A stretch of DNA of 64,000 nt from Sphingomonas sp. 35-24ZXX (GTDB lineage Bacteria > Pseudomonadota > Alphaproteobacteria > Sphingomonadales > Sphingomonadaceae). The position numbers and the translations under genes are program-made. Below are positions 43,256-52,436 of the stretch, in pieces (position 1 is the first letter of the stretch; the number at the start of each line of letters is the position of its first letter). Location of the stretch: assembly GCF_000786215.1 (NCBI RefSeq), contig NZ_JROG01000003.1:434001-498000 (forward strand), written 5' to 3'. Under the pieces are notes generated by a model that ran no database searches, was not told the DNA's origin, and saw only the letters and a program-made list of their open reading frames with translations.

Positions 43256-45859
43256 TCACACCTCGGTCTTGGCGGCCTTCTTGGCCGGAGCTTTCTTCGC
43301 CGCCGGCTTCTTGGCCGGAGCCTTTTTGGCGGCGGGCTTCTTTTCTGCCGCTTTTTTGGGTGCGGCCTTCTTGGCGGGTGCCTTCTTGCCCTTTTTCGCG
43401 GGCGCCTTGGCCGCGCGCTCGGCAATCAGCAGCAGTGCGGCGTCTAGGGTCAGTTCGTCCTTGTTCACATCCTTGGGGATGGTCGCATTGACGCTGCCAT
43501 CGGTGACATAGGCTCCATAGCGACCGTCCATGATCTTGACGTCGGTGTCGGTCGCCGGGTTCTTGCCCAGAACCTTGAGCGGTTCGGGCGCGGCGCGACT
43601 CGACCGGCCAGGATTGGCGAGCGCCTCGGCCAGCTTGACGACAGCGGCGTTCATGCCGGTCTCGAACACCTCCATCGTGCCCGACAATTTTGCGTATTTG
43701 CCATTGTGCGACAGATACGGCCCATAGCGGCCGATGCTGGCGGTGATCTTCTGGCCAGTCTCGGGATGTTCACCGATCTCGCGCGGCAGCGACAGCAGCT
43801 TGAGCGCCCATTCGAGCCCGAAATCCTCGCCCGGAACGTCCTTGGGAATCGACGCGCGCTTGGCTTCCTTGCCCTCGCCCAGCTGGACATAGGGGCCGAA
43901 GCGACCGCTGCGCTTGGTCACCGGCTCGCCGGTCACCGGATCGTTGCCCATTTCCTCGGGCCCGCTGTCGCCGCCATCGGCCTCGCCGCCGCCCTGCGCA
44001 AAGCGCCGCGTGTATTTGCACTCGGGATAGTTCGAGCAGGCAACGAACGCGCCGAACTTGCCGCCACGCAGCGCCAGACGCCCCTCGCCGCACTTCGGGC
44101 ACAGCCGCGGATCGCCGCCATCGGCCTTGGTCGGGAACAGATAGGGTTCGAGGAAGATGTCGAGCTCGGCGGTGATTTCCGACGGCTTCTGCTCCATGAC
44201 CTCGGCGGTCTTGGGCTTGAAATCGCGCCAGAAGGCTTCGAGCACTGCGCGCCAGTCCGCGCGGCCGCCGCTGACATCGTCGAGCTCTTCCTCGAGCCCG
44301 GCGGTGAAATCATAGGCAACATAGCGTTCGAAGAATCGTTCGAGAAATCCTGTGAGCAATCGCCCGGATTCCTCTGCGAAGAAACGGTTCTTCTCGACCT
44401 TCACATACGACCGGTCCTTGAGCACCTGGATGATCGAGGCATAGGTCGAGGGACGGCCGATGCCGAGCTCCTCGAGCCGCTTGACCAGCGAAGCTTCCGA
44501 GAAACGCGGCGGCGGCTGAGTGAAATGCTGCACGGCATCGACCGATTTCTTGGCCGGGCTGTCGCCCTTCGCCATGATCGGCAGCAGGCCGCCATCTTCG
44601 CTGTCAGGGTCATCGAGACCCTCTTCGTACAGCGCGAGAAAGCCCGGGAACTTGACCACCTGACCATTGGCGCGCAGCGCGGTGCGCCCGGTGCCATCGA
44701 CGAGTTCGACCGTGGTGCGTTCCAGCAGTGCGGTCGCCATCTGGCTGGCGAGCGCACGCTTGAAGATCAGGTCGTAGAGACGCGCATGGTCGCCGGAGCC
44801 TGCCTTGTCGCGCGAGAAGTCGGTGGGGCGGATCGCCTCATGCGCTTCCTGCGCGTTCTTGGCCTTGGTCTGATACTGGCGCGGGGTCTCGGGAAGATAA
44901 TGCCCCGAATAGCGGTCGGCGATCGCCTTGCGCGCTTCCTGGATCGCGCCGGGGTCCATCTGCACCCCATCGGTCCGCATATAGGTGATCGCGCCGTCCT
45001 CGTAGAGCGACTGGGCGATCCGCATGGTGTGGCTGGCCGAGAAGCCGAGCTTGCGCGCGGCTTCCTGCTGCAGCGTCGAGGTGGTGAACGGCGGCGGCGG
45101 GTTGCGCTTCAGCGGCTTGGTCTCGACCGTCTCGACGGTGAAATGTCCCGCGACGACCTTGGCCTTGGCGGCCTCAGCCGCTCCGGCATTGCCCAGCGAC
45201 AGCTTGTCGAGCTTTTCGCCGTCCAGCCGCACGAGGCGCGCGGTGAAGGGCTGGCCGCCCTGCTCCATCTGCGCGGTGACCGACCAGTATTCCTGCGCGT
45301 TGAACGCTTCGATCTCGCGCTCGCGCTCGACGATCAGCCGCAGCGCGACCGACTGCACACGGCCTGCCGACTTGGCACCGGGCAGCTTGCGCCACAGCAC
45401 CGGCGAGAGCGTGAAGCCCACCAGATAATCGAGCGCGCGGCGGGCGCGATAGGCATCGATGAGATCGGTATCGAGCTGACGCGGCGCCGCCATCGCCTCG
45501 GTCACCGCCTTCTTGGTGATCGCGTTGAAGGTCACGCGCTCGACCGCCTTGGGCAGCACCTTGCGCTTGGTCAGCACCTCGAGCACGTGCCAGCTGATCG
45601 CTTCTCCCTCGCGGTCAGGGTCGGTCGCGAGGATCAGGCGATCGGCCTTCTTGGCCTCGTCGGTGATGGCTTTCAGCTGCCGCGTCTTGTCGCCATAGGC
45701 TTCCCAGACCATGTCGAAATCATTGTCGGGATCGACCGAGCCATCCTTGGGCGCGAGGTCGCGGATATGACCGTACGATGCCAGCACCCGATAGTCCGAG
45801 CCCAGATACTTTTCGATGGTCTTGGCCTTGGCGGGCGATTCGACGATAACCAGTTGCAT
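43256..45859 (-). CDS. topA: DNA topoisomerase I
   Basis: The 867-aa type IA topoisomerase that relaxes negative supercoils. The Toprim domain starts MQLVIVESPAKAKTIEKYLG; the active-site tyrosine is in DGAITYMRTDGVQM; the zinc-ribbon-type repeats begin at DPRLCPKCGEGR and CSNYPECKYTRR. At the C-terminus is a Lys/Ala/Pro-rich, histone H1-like tail of about 50 residues (repeats of APAKKAA) that probably binds DNA nonspecifically. The ATG at 45859 is the family N-terminus; upstream in-frame codons are rejected. Confidence 0.96.
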   Translation of the reverse strand: MQLVIVESPAKAKTIEKYLGSDYRVLASYGHIRDLAPKDGSVDPDNDFDMVWEAYGDKTRQLKAITDEAKKADRLILATDPDREGEAISWHVLEVLTKRKVLPKAVERVTFNAITKKAVTEAMAAPRQLDTDLIDAYRARRALDYLVGFTLSPVLWRKLPGAKSAGRVQSVALRLIVEREREIEAFNAQEYWSVTAQMEQGGQPFTARLVRLDGEKLDKLSLGNAGAAEAAKAKVVAGHFTVETVETKPLKRNPPPPFTTSTLQQEAARKLGFSASHTMRIAQSLYEDGAITYMRTDGVQMDPGAIQEARKAIADRYSGHYLPETPRQYQTKAKNAQEAHEAIRPTDFSRDKAGSGDHARLYDLIFKRALASQMATALLERTTVELVDGTGRTALRANGQVVKFPGFLALYEEGLDDPDSEDGGLLPIMAKGDSPAKKSVDAVQHFTQPPPRFSEASLVKRLEELGIGRPSTYASIIQVLKDRSYVKVEKNRFFAEESGRLLTGFLERFFERYVAYDFTAGLEEELDDVSGGRADWRAVLEAFWRDFKPKTAEVMEQKPSEITAELDIFLEPYLFPTKADGGDPRLCPKCGEGRLALRGGKFGAFVACSNYPECKYTRRFAQGGGEADGGDSGPEEMGNDPVTGEPVTKRSGRFGPYVQLGEGKEAKRASIPKDVPGEDFGLEWALKLLSLPREIGEHPETGQKITASIGRYGPYLSHNGKYAKLSGTMEVFETGMNAAVVKLAEALANPGRSSRAAPEPLKVLGKNPATDTDVKIMDGRYGAYVTDGSVNATIPKDVNKDELTLDAALLLIAERAAKAPAKKGKKAPAKKAAPKKAAEKKPAAKKAPAKKPAAKKAPAKKAAKTEV

Positions 45860-45950
45860 GGTATGGATTTCCTGGAAGCTCTCACGTGTGCGTGTAAGCT
45901 GGGGGGCGTTATCCGTATTCGTCAAGGCCGTCCAGTGGGGGCAGTGTTGC

Positions 45951-47069
45951 TCACACCAGCGACACCCGGCCTGCGGCGTGGCGTTCGATCAGGCCGGCGA
46001 GTTCCAGGTCGAGCAGGATCATCTGCACCGCGCCGCTGTCGAGCCCGGATTGGCGGACCAGTTCGTCGATACCGACGGGCGATGACCCCAACAAGCCGAA
46101 CAGTTCGCGCCGCGCCGCGTCATCGGGTTCCTGGGAGAGCCGTTCGGGCAGATAAGGCTGCGACGGCGCTGCGACGCGGTGCGGCTGCGATCCGGCAAAG
46201 GGCGCGACCAGCTCGAGAATGTCCGCGACGCCCTGGACGAGAGTGGCTCCGCCGCGGATGAGCTCGTTGCAACCGCGCGACCGCGAATCGAGCGGCGAGC
46301 CGGGGATGGCCATCACGTCGCGCCCGGCTTCTGCCGCCAGCCTTGCGGTGATCAGCGACCCTGATCGCGGCGCAGCCTCCACCACCAGGGTGCCGATGGC
46401 CATGCCGGCGATGATCCGGTTGCGATACGGGAAATGGCGCGCCAGCGGTTCGGTGCCGGGCGGCTGCTCGGCAATCACCAGGCCGCGCTCGCCCATGTCT
46501 GCCTGCAGCCGCGCATTTTCGGGCGGGTAGCAGATGTCGATCCCCGATGCGATCACGCCGGCAGTGGGCGCCGGTCCACTGGAAGTGATCCGCAGCGCGC
46601 CTTCATGCGCGGCCGTATCGATTCCGCGCGCCAGCCCCGACACGACGAGATAGCCGGCCTCGACCAGTTCCCCCGCCAGCTGCCGGGCAAGGCGGCACGC
46701 CGCAGCAGAGGCATTGCGCGCACCGACCATCGCGATGGCGGGGCGGCGCAACAGTTCGGTATGACCGCGCACGGTCAGCACCGGCGGGGCATTGTCGATA
46801 TGGGCGAGCAGTGCCGGGTAGTCGCCATCATCCGAAAACAGGTAGCGCGCCCCTGCCGCCGCCACGCGGCGCACTTCGGCCTCGGCCTGTGCGGGCGAGG
46901 CGATGCGAAGTGCCCGGCCCCCGGCGCGCTCCACCAGTTCGGGCAAGGCCTCGATGGCGGCCAGCGCCGTGCCGAAGCGTTGGATCAGCTGGGCAAAGCT
47001 GATCGGGCCGATGCGCTCGCTCCGCAGCAACCGGATGCGCGCCAGATGCTCGGCATCAGGCACGACCAC
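45951..47069 (-). CDS. dprA: DNA-processing protein DprA
   Basis: A 372-aa DprA/Smf protein that loads RecA on incoming single-stranded DNA during transformation. The Rossmann-like domain has VGARNASAAACRLARQLAGELV and VSGLARGIDTAAHEGAL, and GGATLVQGVADILE. The C-terminal DML1-type winged helix follows (about 300-372). The start is GTG at 47069; other GTG codons just upstream are possible. Its presence does not prove competence, since many alphaproteobacteria keep dprA. It begins 18 bp after plsY ends. Confidence 0.93.
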   Translation of the reverse strand: MVVPDAEHLARIRLLRSERIGPISFAQLIQRFGTALAAIEALPELVERAGGRALRIASPAQAEAEVRRVAAAGARYLFSDDGDYPALLAHIDNAPPVLTVRGHTELLRRPAIAMVGARNASAAACRLARQLAGELVEAGYLVVSGLARGIDTAAHEGALRITSSGPAPTAGVIASGIDICYPPENARLQADMGERGLVIAEQPPGTEPLARHFPYRNRIIAGMAIGTLVVEAAPRSGSLITARLAAEAGRDVMAIPGSPLDSRSRGCNELIRGGATLVQGVADILELVAPFAGSQPHRVAAPSQPYLPERLSQEPDDAARRELFGLLGSSPVGIDELVRQSGLDSGAVQMILLDLELAGLIERHAAGRVSLV

Positions 47070-47087
47070 CGCCGCGATGTGCGAGGA

Positions 47088-47699
47088 TCAGGCGGCGGAC
47101 TTGCCGATCTTGGGTTCGGTCCCTGCCATCAGCCGCTGGATGTTGCCGCGATGCTTCCACAGCACGAACCCCAATGTGACGATGAACACCCACAGCGCGA
47201 GCTCCATTCCGAACCACCAGGCGGCCACCGGCATTGCCGCTGCTGCCACCATTCCGCCCAGCGACGAAAAGCGCGATGCAAAGGCGACCGCGAGCCAGGC
47301 AACCGCGAAAACCACCCCCAGCGGCCAGTAAAGCGCAATCGCGATGCCAAGCAAGGTCGCAACGCCCTTGCCGCCGTTGAACTTGAGCCAGATCGGATAC
47401 AAATGCCCCAGGAACGCGCCCAGTCCGGCGATCGGCCCGCTACCCGGCGCCACCGCTTCGGCGATCGCGATGGCCACCGCGCCCTTGCCCAGATCGAACA
47501 GCAATGTCGCGGCCGCCAGGCCCTTGCGCCCGGTGCGCAGCACGTTGGTCGCGCCGATATTGCCCGATCCGATGCTCCGCAGGTCGCCCGCGCCTGCCAT
47601 CCGCGTCAGGATGATGCCGAAGGGAATGGAGCCCAGAAAATAGCCCAGCAGCATCAGGCCGCCCAGCGTCGCAACAGCGATTCCGGCCAGATCGTTCAT
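47088..47699 (-). CDS. plsY: Glycerol-3-phosphate 1-O-acyltransferase PlsY
   Basis: A 203-aa integral membrane acyltransferase that uses acyl-phosphate as donor, the first step of phospholipid synthesis. The three conserved motifs are [31 protein letters not shown] (substrate site), [17 protein letters not shown] (second motif), and the C-terminal [20 protein letters not shown]. There are five predicted transmembrane helices. It is co-transcribed with dprA and divergent from murI across 111 bp. Confidence 0.95.
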   Translation of the reverse strand: MNDLAGIAVATLGGLMLLGYFLGSIPFGIILTRMAGAGDLRSIGSGNIGATNVLRTGRKGLAAATLLFDLGKGAVAIAIAEAVAPGSGPIAGLGAFLGHLYPIWLKFNGGKGVATLLGIAIALYWPLGVVFAVAWLAVAFASRFSSLGGMVAAAAMPVAAWWFGMELALWVFIVTLGFVLWKHRGNIQRLMAGTEPKIGKSAA

Positions 47700-47810
47700 C
47701 GTCGACACCCTTGATAGCAGCGCAACCAGCAGCGCCGTTTGCGTGATAGGCAGCGCGGCGCATTTGGCAAGCATGGTTGATCGCAGGGCCGGCGGTGCTA
47801 AGCGTGGGCG

Positions 47811-48632
47811 ATGACGCAAAGCCCGCCGCTCCCCCCCGACATCGCACCGGACGCCCCCCTGCTGTTCTTCGATTCCGGCGTCGGCGGGCTGACCGTGCTG
47901 GATGCCGCGCGGCTTGCGCTGCCCGATGCGCCGATTGTTTATGCTGCCGATTTTGCAGGGCTGCCCTATGGCGAAAAGACCGAGGCGGAGATCGGCGCAC
48001 GCGTGCCCGCCCTGCTCGGGCGACTGGTCGAGCGCTACCGGCCCCGACTGATCACCATCGCCTGCAACACCGCCTCGACGATCGCCTTGCCCCAGGTCCG
48101 CGCGGCGCTCGACTTGCCCGTGGTCGGCACGGTCCCCGCGATCAAGCCAGCGTCCGAACTTTCGGAAAACCGGGTGATCGGCGTTCTGGGAACCGAAGCC
48201 ACGGTGCGTCAGCCCTATGTCACCAACCTGGCACAGGAATTCGCGAGCGATGCGACGATCATCCGCTTTGGCGCGCCCGAGCTGGTGCGCGCGGCCGAGA
48301 TGAAGCTGCGCGGAGAAGTGCCCGATCCTGCGATCTTCGACCGCGCGGTCCACGGCCTGGTCAGCCAGCAGCGCGCGCTGCCGATCGACACGGTGGTGCT
48401 CGCCTGCACGCACTTCCCGCTGGTGCAGGACGAACTGGCCGCCGCGTTCGGTCGCCCGATCCGCTTCGTGCACGGTGCAGAGGGCATTGCCCGCCGCATC
48501 GCCTATCTCACCCGGGGGCAGGCATTTGTCGGCAATGGCCTGCGCTTTGTCGCTACCGGACCCGCCAGCGGGATCGAGCCCTATGTTCCGGCACTCAGCC
48601 AGCGCGGATTTTCTAGTTTCGACACGCTTTAA
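47811..48632 (+). CDS. murI: Glutamate racemase
   Basis: A 273-aa cofactor-independent racemase that supplies D-glutamate for peptidoglycan. The two catalytic cysteines are in the [10 protein letters not shown] and [10 protein letters not shown] motifs, and the N-terminal [14 protein letters not shown] is the family signature. The ATG at 47811 follows a weak ribosome binding site. A perfect hairpin (TGATCGAG-TGG-CTCGATCA, 48642-48660) lies just after the stop and could help termination, though it has no T-run. Confidence 0.94.
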   Translation: MTQSPPLPPDIAPDAPLLFFDSGVGGLTVLDAARLALPDAPIVYAADFAGLPYGEKTEAEIGARVPALLGRLVERYRPRLITIACNTASTIALPQVRAALDLPVVGTVPAIKPASELSENRVIGVLGTEATVRQPYVTNLAQEFASDATIIRFGAPELVRAAEMKLRGEVPDPAIFDRAVHGLVSQQRALPIDTVVLACTHFPLVQDELAAAFGRPIRFVHGAEGIARRIAYLTRGQAFVGNGLRFVATGPASGIEPYVPALSQRGFSSFDTL

Positions 48633-48641
48633 TGCCGATGC

Positions 48642-48660
48642 TGATCGAGTGGCTCGATCA
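48642..48660 (+). repeat. Perfect hairpin after murI
   Basis: TGATCGAG (48642-48649) and CTCGATCA (48653-48660) are an 8-bp inverted repeat with a 3-nt loop, 9 bp after the murI stop. There is no T-tract. The other 250 bp before hemA show no feature I recognise except that they must hold its promoter. Confidence 0.55.
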
Positions 48661-48913
48661 AGCCAATGTGCAATTTGCGTTGGTGACATCAAACGCGCTG
48701 TTCTAGTTCGTGCAGCATCGATAGTGCGCTCGGACGGGCCAAGGTCGCTGGAGAATAGGACGATTTGTCCACCCCCGGCGCGTCAGTTGCGAGCCATTAT
48801 CGCTGGAAATGCGGGATTTTGTTGCTATTACATCGCCAGCATATGCGTGGGGCTAGGTCGCATTACCGCAGCGCAAAGCTTGGGTTATCACTCGTCAGGA
48901 CTAAGGTGACCGC

Positions 48914-50128
48914 GTGAACTACGACCAGATATTCGAAGCTGCGATTGACCGGCTGCATGCCGAGGGCCGCTACCGGGTGTTCATCGATATCCTGCGCAAC
49001 AAGGGCGCCTATCCTAATGCGCGCTGCTTCCACGGCCACAACGGTCCCAAGCCGATCACCGTATGGTGCTCGAACGATTACCTGGCGATGGGCCAGCACC
49101 CGCAGGTGATCGAGGCGATGGAAGAAGCGCTGCACAATGTTGGCGCAGGCTCGGGCGGCACGCGCAACATCGGCGGCAACACGCATTATCACGTTCAGCT
49201 TGAAGGCGAACTGGCCGATCTGCACGGCAAGGACAGCGCTTTGCTGTTCACATCGGGCTATGTCTCGAACGACGCCACGCTGTCTACGCTGGCGCGCATC
49301 CTGCCGGGCTGCATCATTTTTTCCGACGAACTCAACCACGCCTCGATGATCGCGGGGATCCGCAATTCGGGCTGCGAAAAGCGGGTATTCCGGCACAATG
49401 ATGTCGAGCACCTCGAAGAACTGCTGGCCGCCGAGGACCCCAATGTCCCCAAGCTGATCGCGTTTGAAAGCGTGTATTCGATGGACGGCGATGTCGCCCC
49501 GATCCACGCCATCTGCGATCTGGCAGACAAGTACAATGCCCTGACCTATCTCGACGAGGTCCACGCGGTCGGCATGTACGGCGCGCGCGGTGGCGGTATT
49601 TCGGAGCGCGACCAGGCAGCGCACCGGCTCACCATCATCGAAGGCACTCTGGGCAAGGCATTCGGCGTGATGGGCGGCTATATCGCTGCCGACCAGCGGA
49701 TCATCGATGTCATCCGCAGCTATGCTCCCGGCTTCATCTTCACCACTTCGCTGTCGCCCGTGCTGGTTGCAGGCGCGCTGGCCAGTGTTCGGCATCTCAA
49801 GCAGTCGAGCGAAGAGCGCGATGGCCAGCAGGCTGCCGCTGCGCGCCTGAAGACCATGTTTGCCGAAGCCGGCCTGCCGGTGATGATGTCGACCACGCAC
49901 ATCGTGCCGCTGATGGTCGGAGACCCGGTCAAGGCCAAGCGGATCAGCGATATGCTTCTCGCCGAATATGGCGTATACGTACAGCCGATCAATTTCCCCA
50001 CCGTGCCGCGCGGCACTGAACGGTTGCGCTTCACACCCGGCCCCTCGCACGATGAAGCCATGATGCGCGATCTGACGACAGCATTGGTCGAAATCTGGGA
50101 CAGGCTGGAGCTTCGCAAGGCAGCCTGA
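48914..50128 (+). CDS. hemA: 5-aminolevulinate synthase (C4 pathway)
   Basis: A 404-aa PLP enzyme condensing glycine and succinyl-CoA to 5-aminolevulinate, the first step of haem synthesis. It has [53 protein letters not shown] and the PLP lysine in [14 protein letters not shown]. The start is GTG at 48914. This Shemin-pathway enzyme marks the organism as an alphaproteobacterium. The next gene, a cytochrome b561-YceI fusion, follows after 4 bp. Confidence 0.97.
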   Translation: MNYDQIFEAAIDRLHAEGRYRVFIDILRNKGAYPNARCFHGHNGPKPITVWCSNDYLAMGQHPQVIEAMEEALHNVGAGSGGTRNIGGNTHYHVQLEGELADLHGKDSALLFTSGYVSNDATLSTLARILPGCIIFSDELNHASMIAGIRNSGCEKRVFRHNDVEHLEELLAAEDPNVPKLIAFESVYSMDGDVAPIHAICDLADKYNALTYLDEVHAVGMYGARGGGISERDQAAHRLTIIEGTLGKAFGVMGGYIAADQRIIDVIRSYAPGFIFTTSLSPVLVAGALASVRHLKQSSEERDGQQAAAARLKTMFAEAGLPVMMSTTHIVPLMVGDPVKAKRISDMLLAEYGVYVQPINFPTVPRGTERLRFTPGPSHDEAMMRDLTTALVEIWDRLELRKAA

Positions 50129-50132
50129 GACC

Positions 50133-51398
50133 ATGACACCGCAACGCTACAGCCTGGGTTCGATCGTTCTCCACTGGCTGATAGCCGCAGCTCTGGTATT
50201 CCAGATAGTCTTTGCCGAATCCTTGGAGGGGCCGCGCGGTCCCGACCTGTTCGCGCGTTTCCAGCTGCACAAGTCGATCGGGATCACCATCCTGCTGCTC
50301 AGCGTGTTGCGACTGGGCTGGCGCTACATCGCACCGCGACCAGCGCCCGTCGCAGGGCCACCATGGGCGATGACCCTCTCCAGCGCCGTGCATTTCGGCT
50401 TCTACGTTTTCATGATCGCAGCGCCGGTCACCGGCTGGGTCATCGTCTCGACATCCAGGATCAAGGTCGACACCCTGCTCTTCGGCGTCATCCCCTGGCC
50501 GCACCTGCCGGTTCCCGGATGGATGGGCGAGCCGGCGGAATTCCTCCACGAGACCATGCCGAACATCGCGATCGCGCTGTTCGTGCTGCATGTCGCAGGC
50601 GCCCTGCGCCACCAGTATCTGCTGGGCACGCCGATCCTTTCGCGCATGCTGCCCGGCGGCAAGGGCAAGGCCGTGGGCGCGATGCTGCTGGCCACCGCGA
50701 TCATCCTGGCCAGTGTTGTGCTGGGCAAGATCGTCGACCCCAAGGCAGCCGCTGCGCCGTCGACCCAGGCCGCACAGACATCGCAGCCTGCCGCTGAACC
50801 GGCGGCGGCAAGCACGCCCGCCGCCAGCGTCGACCCCGCGCAAGCCGCCGACAAGGCTGACGCAGAAGATGTCGCACAAGGCGCCGACCAGACTGCCGAG
50901 CCCCGGACATGGACCGTGGCCGCAGGCGGCAATCTGGGCTTCACCGCGCGCTGGAACGGTGAGCCGGTCAACGGCAGCTTCAAGCGCTGGTCAGCCAACA
51001 TCCTGTTCGATCCTGCAGCCCTCGACGCATCGGCCATCGATGTCAGCATCGACCTGGCTTCGGTCGATACCGGCGACAGCCAGCGCGACGGCACGCTCAC
51101 CGACAGTGATTTCTTCGACACCGTGCGCTTTGCCAAGGCGACCTATCGCGCCACGCGTTTCCGCGCGATCAGCGGCAATCGTTACCGCGCCGATGGAACG
51201 CTGACGCTGCGCGGCGCGAGCAAGCCGGTGCCGCTCAGCTTCACGCTCGATATCGACGGCGACCGCGCCCGCGCCCGGGGCACCGCCACGATCGATCGCA
51301 CCAGTTTCGGCGTGGGCCAGGGCGATTATGCCTCAACCGCCGAGATTGCCGGACCGGTTGCGGTGAGCTTCGACTTCCGGGCGACCGCGCGCGATTGA
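50133..51398 (+). CDS. Cytochrome b561 - YceI fusion protein
   Basis: A 421-aa fusion of two modules. Residues 1 to about 190 form a cytochrome b561-type membrane domain with four helices and probable haem histidines in HWLIAAALV, HKSIGITILL, HFGFYVFMIA and HVAGALRH. An Ala/Pro/Thr-rich linker (about 200-250) leads to a C-terminal YceI lipocalin-like domain (about 255-421, from RTWTVAAGGNLGFTARW), which binds isoprenoid or quinone-like lipids in the periplasm. Both modules are known to occur fused. Its place directly behind hemA is consistent with a haem protein. Electron partner and substrate are not known. Confidence 0.88.
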   Translation: MTPQRYSLGSIVLHWLIAAALVFQIVFAESLEGPRGPDLFARFQLHKSIGITILLLSVLRLGWRYIAPRPAPVAGPPWAMTLSSAVHFGFYVFMIAAPVTGWVIVSTSRIKVDTLLFGVIPWPHLPVPGWMGEPAEFLHETMPNIAIALFVLHVAGALRHQYLLGTPILSRMLPGGKGKAVGAMLLATAIILASVVLGKIVDPKAAAAPSTQAAQTSQPAAEPAAASTPAASVDPAQAADKADAEDVAQGADQTAEPRTWTVAAGGNLGFTARWNGEPVNGSFKRWSANILFDPAALDASAIDVSIDLASVDTGDSQRDGTLTDSDFFDTVRFAKATYRATRFRAISGNRYRADGTLTLRGASKPVPLSFTLDIDGDRARARGTATIDRTSFGVGQGDYASTAEIAGPVAVSFDFRATARD

Positions 51399-51431
51399 AG
51401 CTGCGCCCTGCGCACTCCATATCGCTGGCCT

Positions 51432-52436
51432 ATGGCTCAAACCCCGCACTGGATCGAACCCTTCCCCCACGGCATCTACGTGCGGCCCGCCGACGCATGG
51501 ATCGATCCCTCGCGCCCGGTTCCGCGTGCGCTGGTGACGCATGGCCATGCCGATCATGCGCGCGGCGGGCACGGCGCGGTATGGGCGACCCCCGAAAGCC
51601 TCGCCATCATCAACCTGCGCTATGGCCGCTATGCCGATGAGCATGCGGTGGATTATGGGAGCAGCGTCGACCTCGGGGGGGTGCGCGTGTCATTCCACCC
51701 GGCAGGCCATGTGCTGGGCTCGGCGCAGATCCGGCTGGAGTATCAGGGCGAGACCGTGGTGGTGACCGGCGACTTCAAGCGACGCCCCGACCCCAGCTGC
51801 GCGCCGTTCGAGCTTGTCCCGTGCGATATCTTCATTACCGAGGCGACCTTCGGCCTGCCTGTCTTCCGCCATCCGCCGACACCCGATGAGATCGCCAAGC
51901 TGCTGGCCATGCTGCAGGCGCATCCGCAAGGCTGCGTGCTGGTGGGCGCCTATGCGCTGGGCAAGGCGCAGCGGGTGATCGCAGAGCTGCGCGACGCGGG
52001 GTTCAAGGACCCGATCTATCTGCATGGCGCGCTGGAGAAGATGTGCGCGCTCTATGCGGACCATGGCATCGATCTGGGCGAACTTCGGCCTGTCGCCGGT
52101 GCCGACAAGAGCGAATTGATGGGTCGGATCATCCTTGCCCCTCCGTCGGCCCTGGCCGATCGGTGGAGTCGGCGTCTGCCCGATCCGGTGACCGCAATGG
52201 CATCGGGCTGGATGCGAGTCCGTGCTCGCGCGCAGCAGCGCGGCGTGGAATTGCCGCTGATCATCTCCGATCATGCCGATTGGGACGAGCTGACCCAGAC
52301 CATTCGCGACGTCGCCCCGCGCGAGGTATGGGTGACGCACGGCCGCGAAGAGGCCTTGCTGCGCTGGTGCGAATTGCACCAGATCAAGGCGCGTGCGCTG
52401 GCCTTGGTGGGCCGCGAAGACGAGGACGACGCCTGA
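51432..52436 (+). CDS. Ligase-associated DNA exonuclease (MBL fold)
   Basis: A 334-aa metallo-beta-lactamase/beta-CASP-like exonuclease of the ligase-associated DNA damage response group. The metal motif is VTHGHADHARGGHG near residues 36-49, followed by FHPAGHVLGSAQIRLEYQG and TEATFGLPVF. Its stop overlaps the ATG of the DNA ligase gene (TGATG), so the two are translated together. Members act with the ligase, a DEAD/H helicase and a phosphoesterase; the latter two are not beside it here. The ATG at 51432 is taken. Confidence 0.93.
   Translation: MAQTPHWIEPFPHGIYVRPADAWIDPSRPVPRALVTHGHADHARGGHGAVWATPESLAIINLRYGRYADEHAVDYGSSVDLGGVRVSFHPAGHVLGSAQIRLEYQGETVVVTGDFKRRPDPSCAPFELVPCDIFITEATFGLPVFRHPPTPDEIAKLLAMLQAHPQGCVLVGAYALGKAQRVIAELRDAGFKDPIYLHGALEKMCALYADHGIDLGELRPVAGADKSELMGRIILAPPSALADRWSRRLPDPVTAMASGWMRVRARAQQRGVELPLIISDHADWDELTQTIRDVAPREVWVTHGREEALLRWCELHQIKARALALVGREDEDDA

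Noticed and set aside
43256..43420. Short tandem sequence repeats that could suggest a repeat array or CRISPR
   Set aside because: They encode the Lys/Ala/Pro-rich tail of topoisomerase I (APAKKAA-type repeats), have no spacers and stay in frame.
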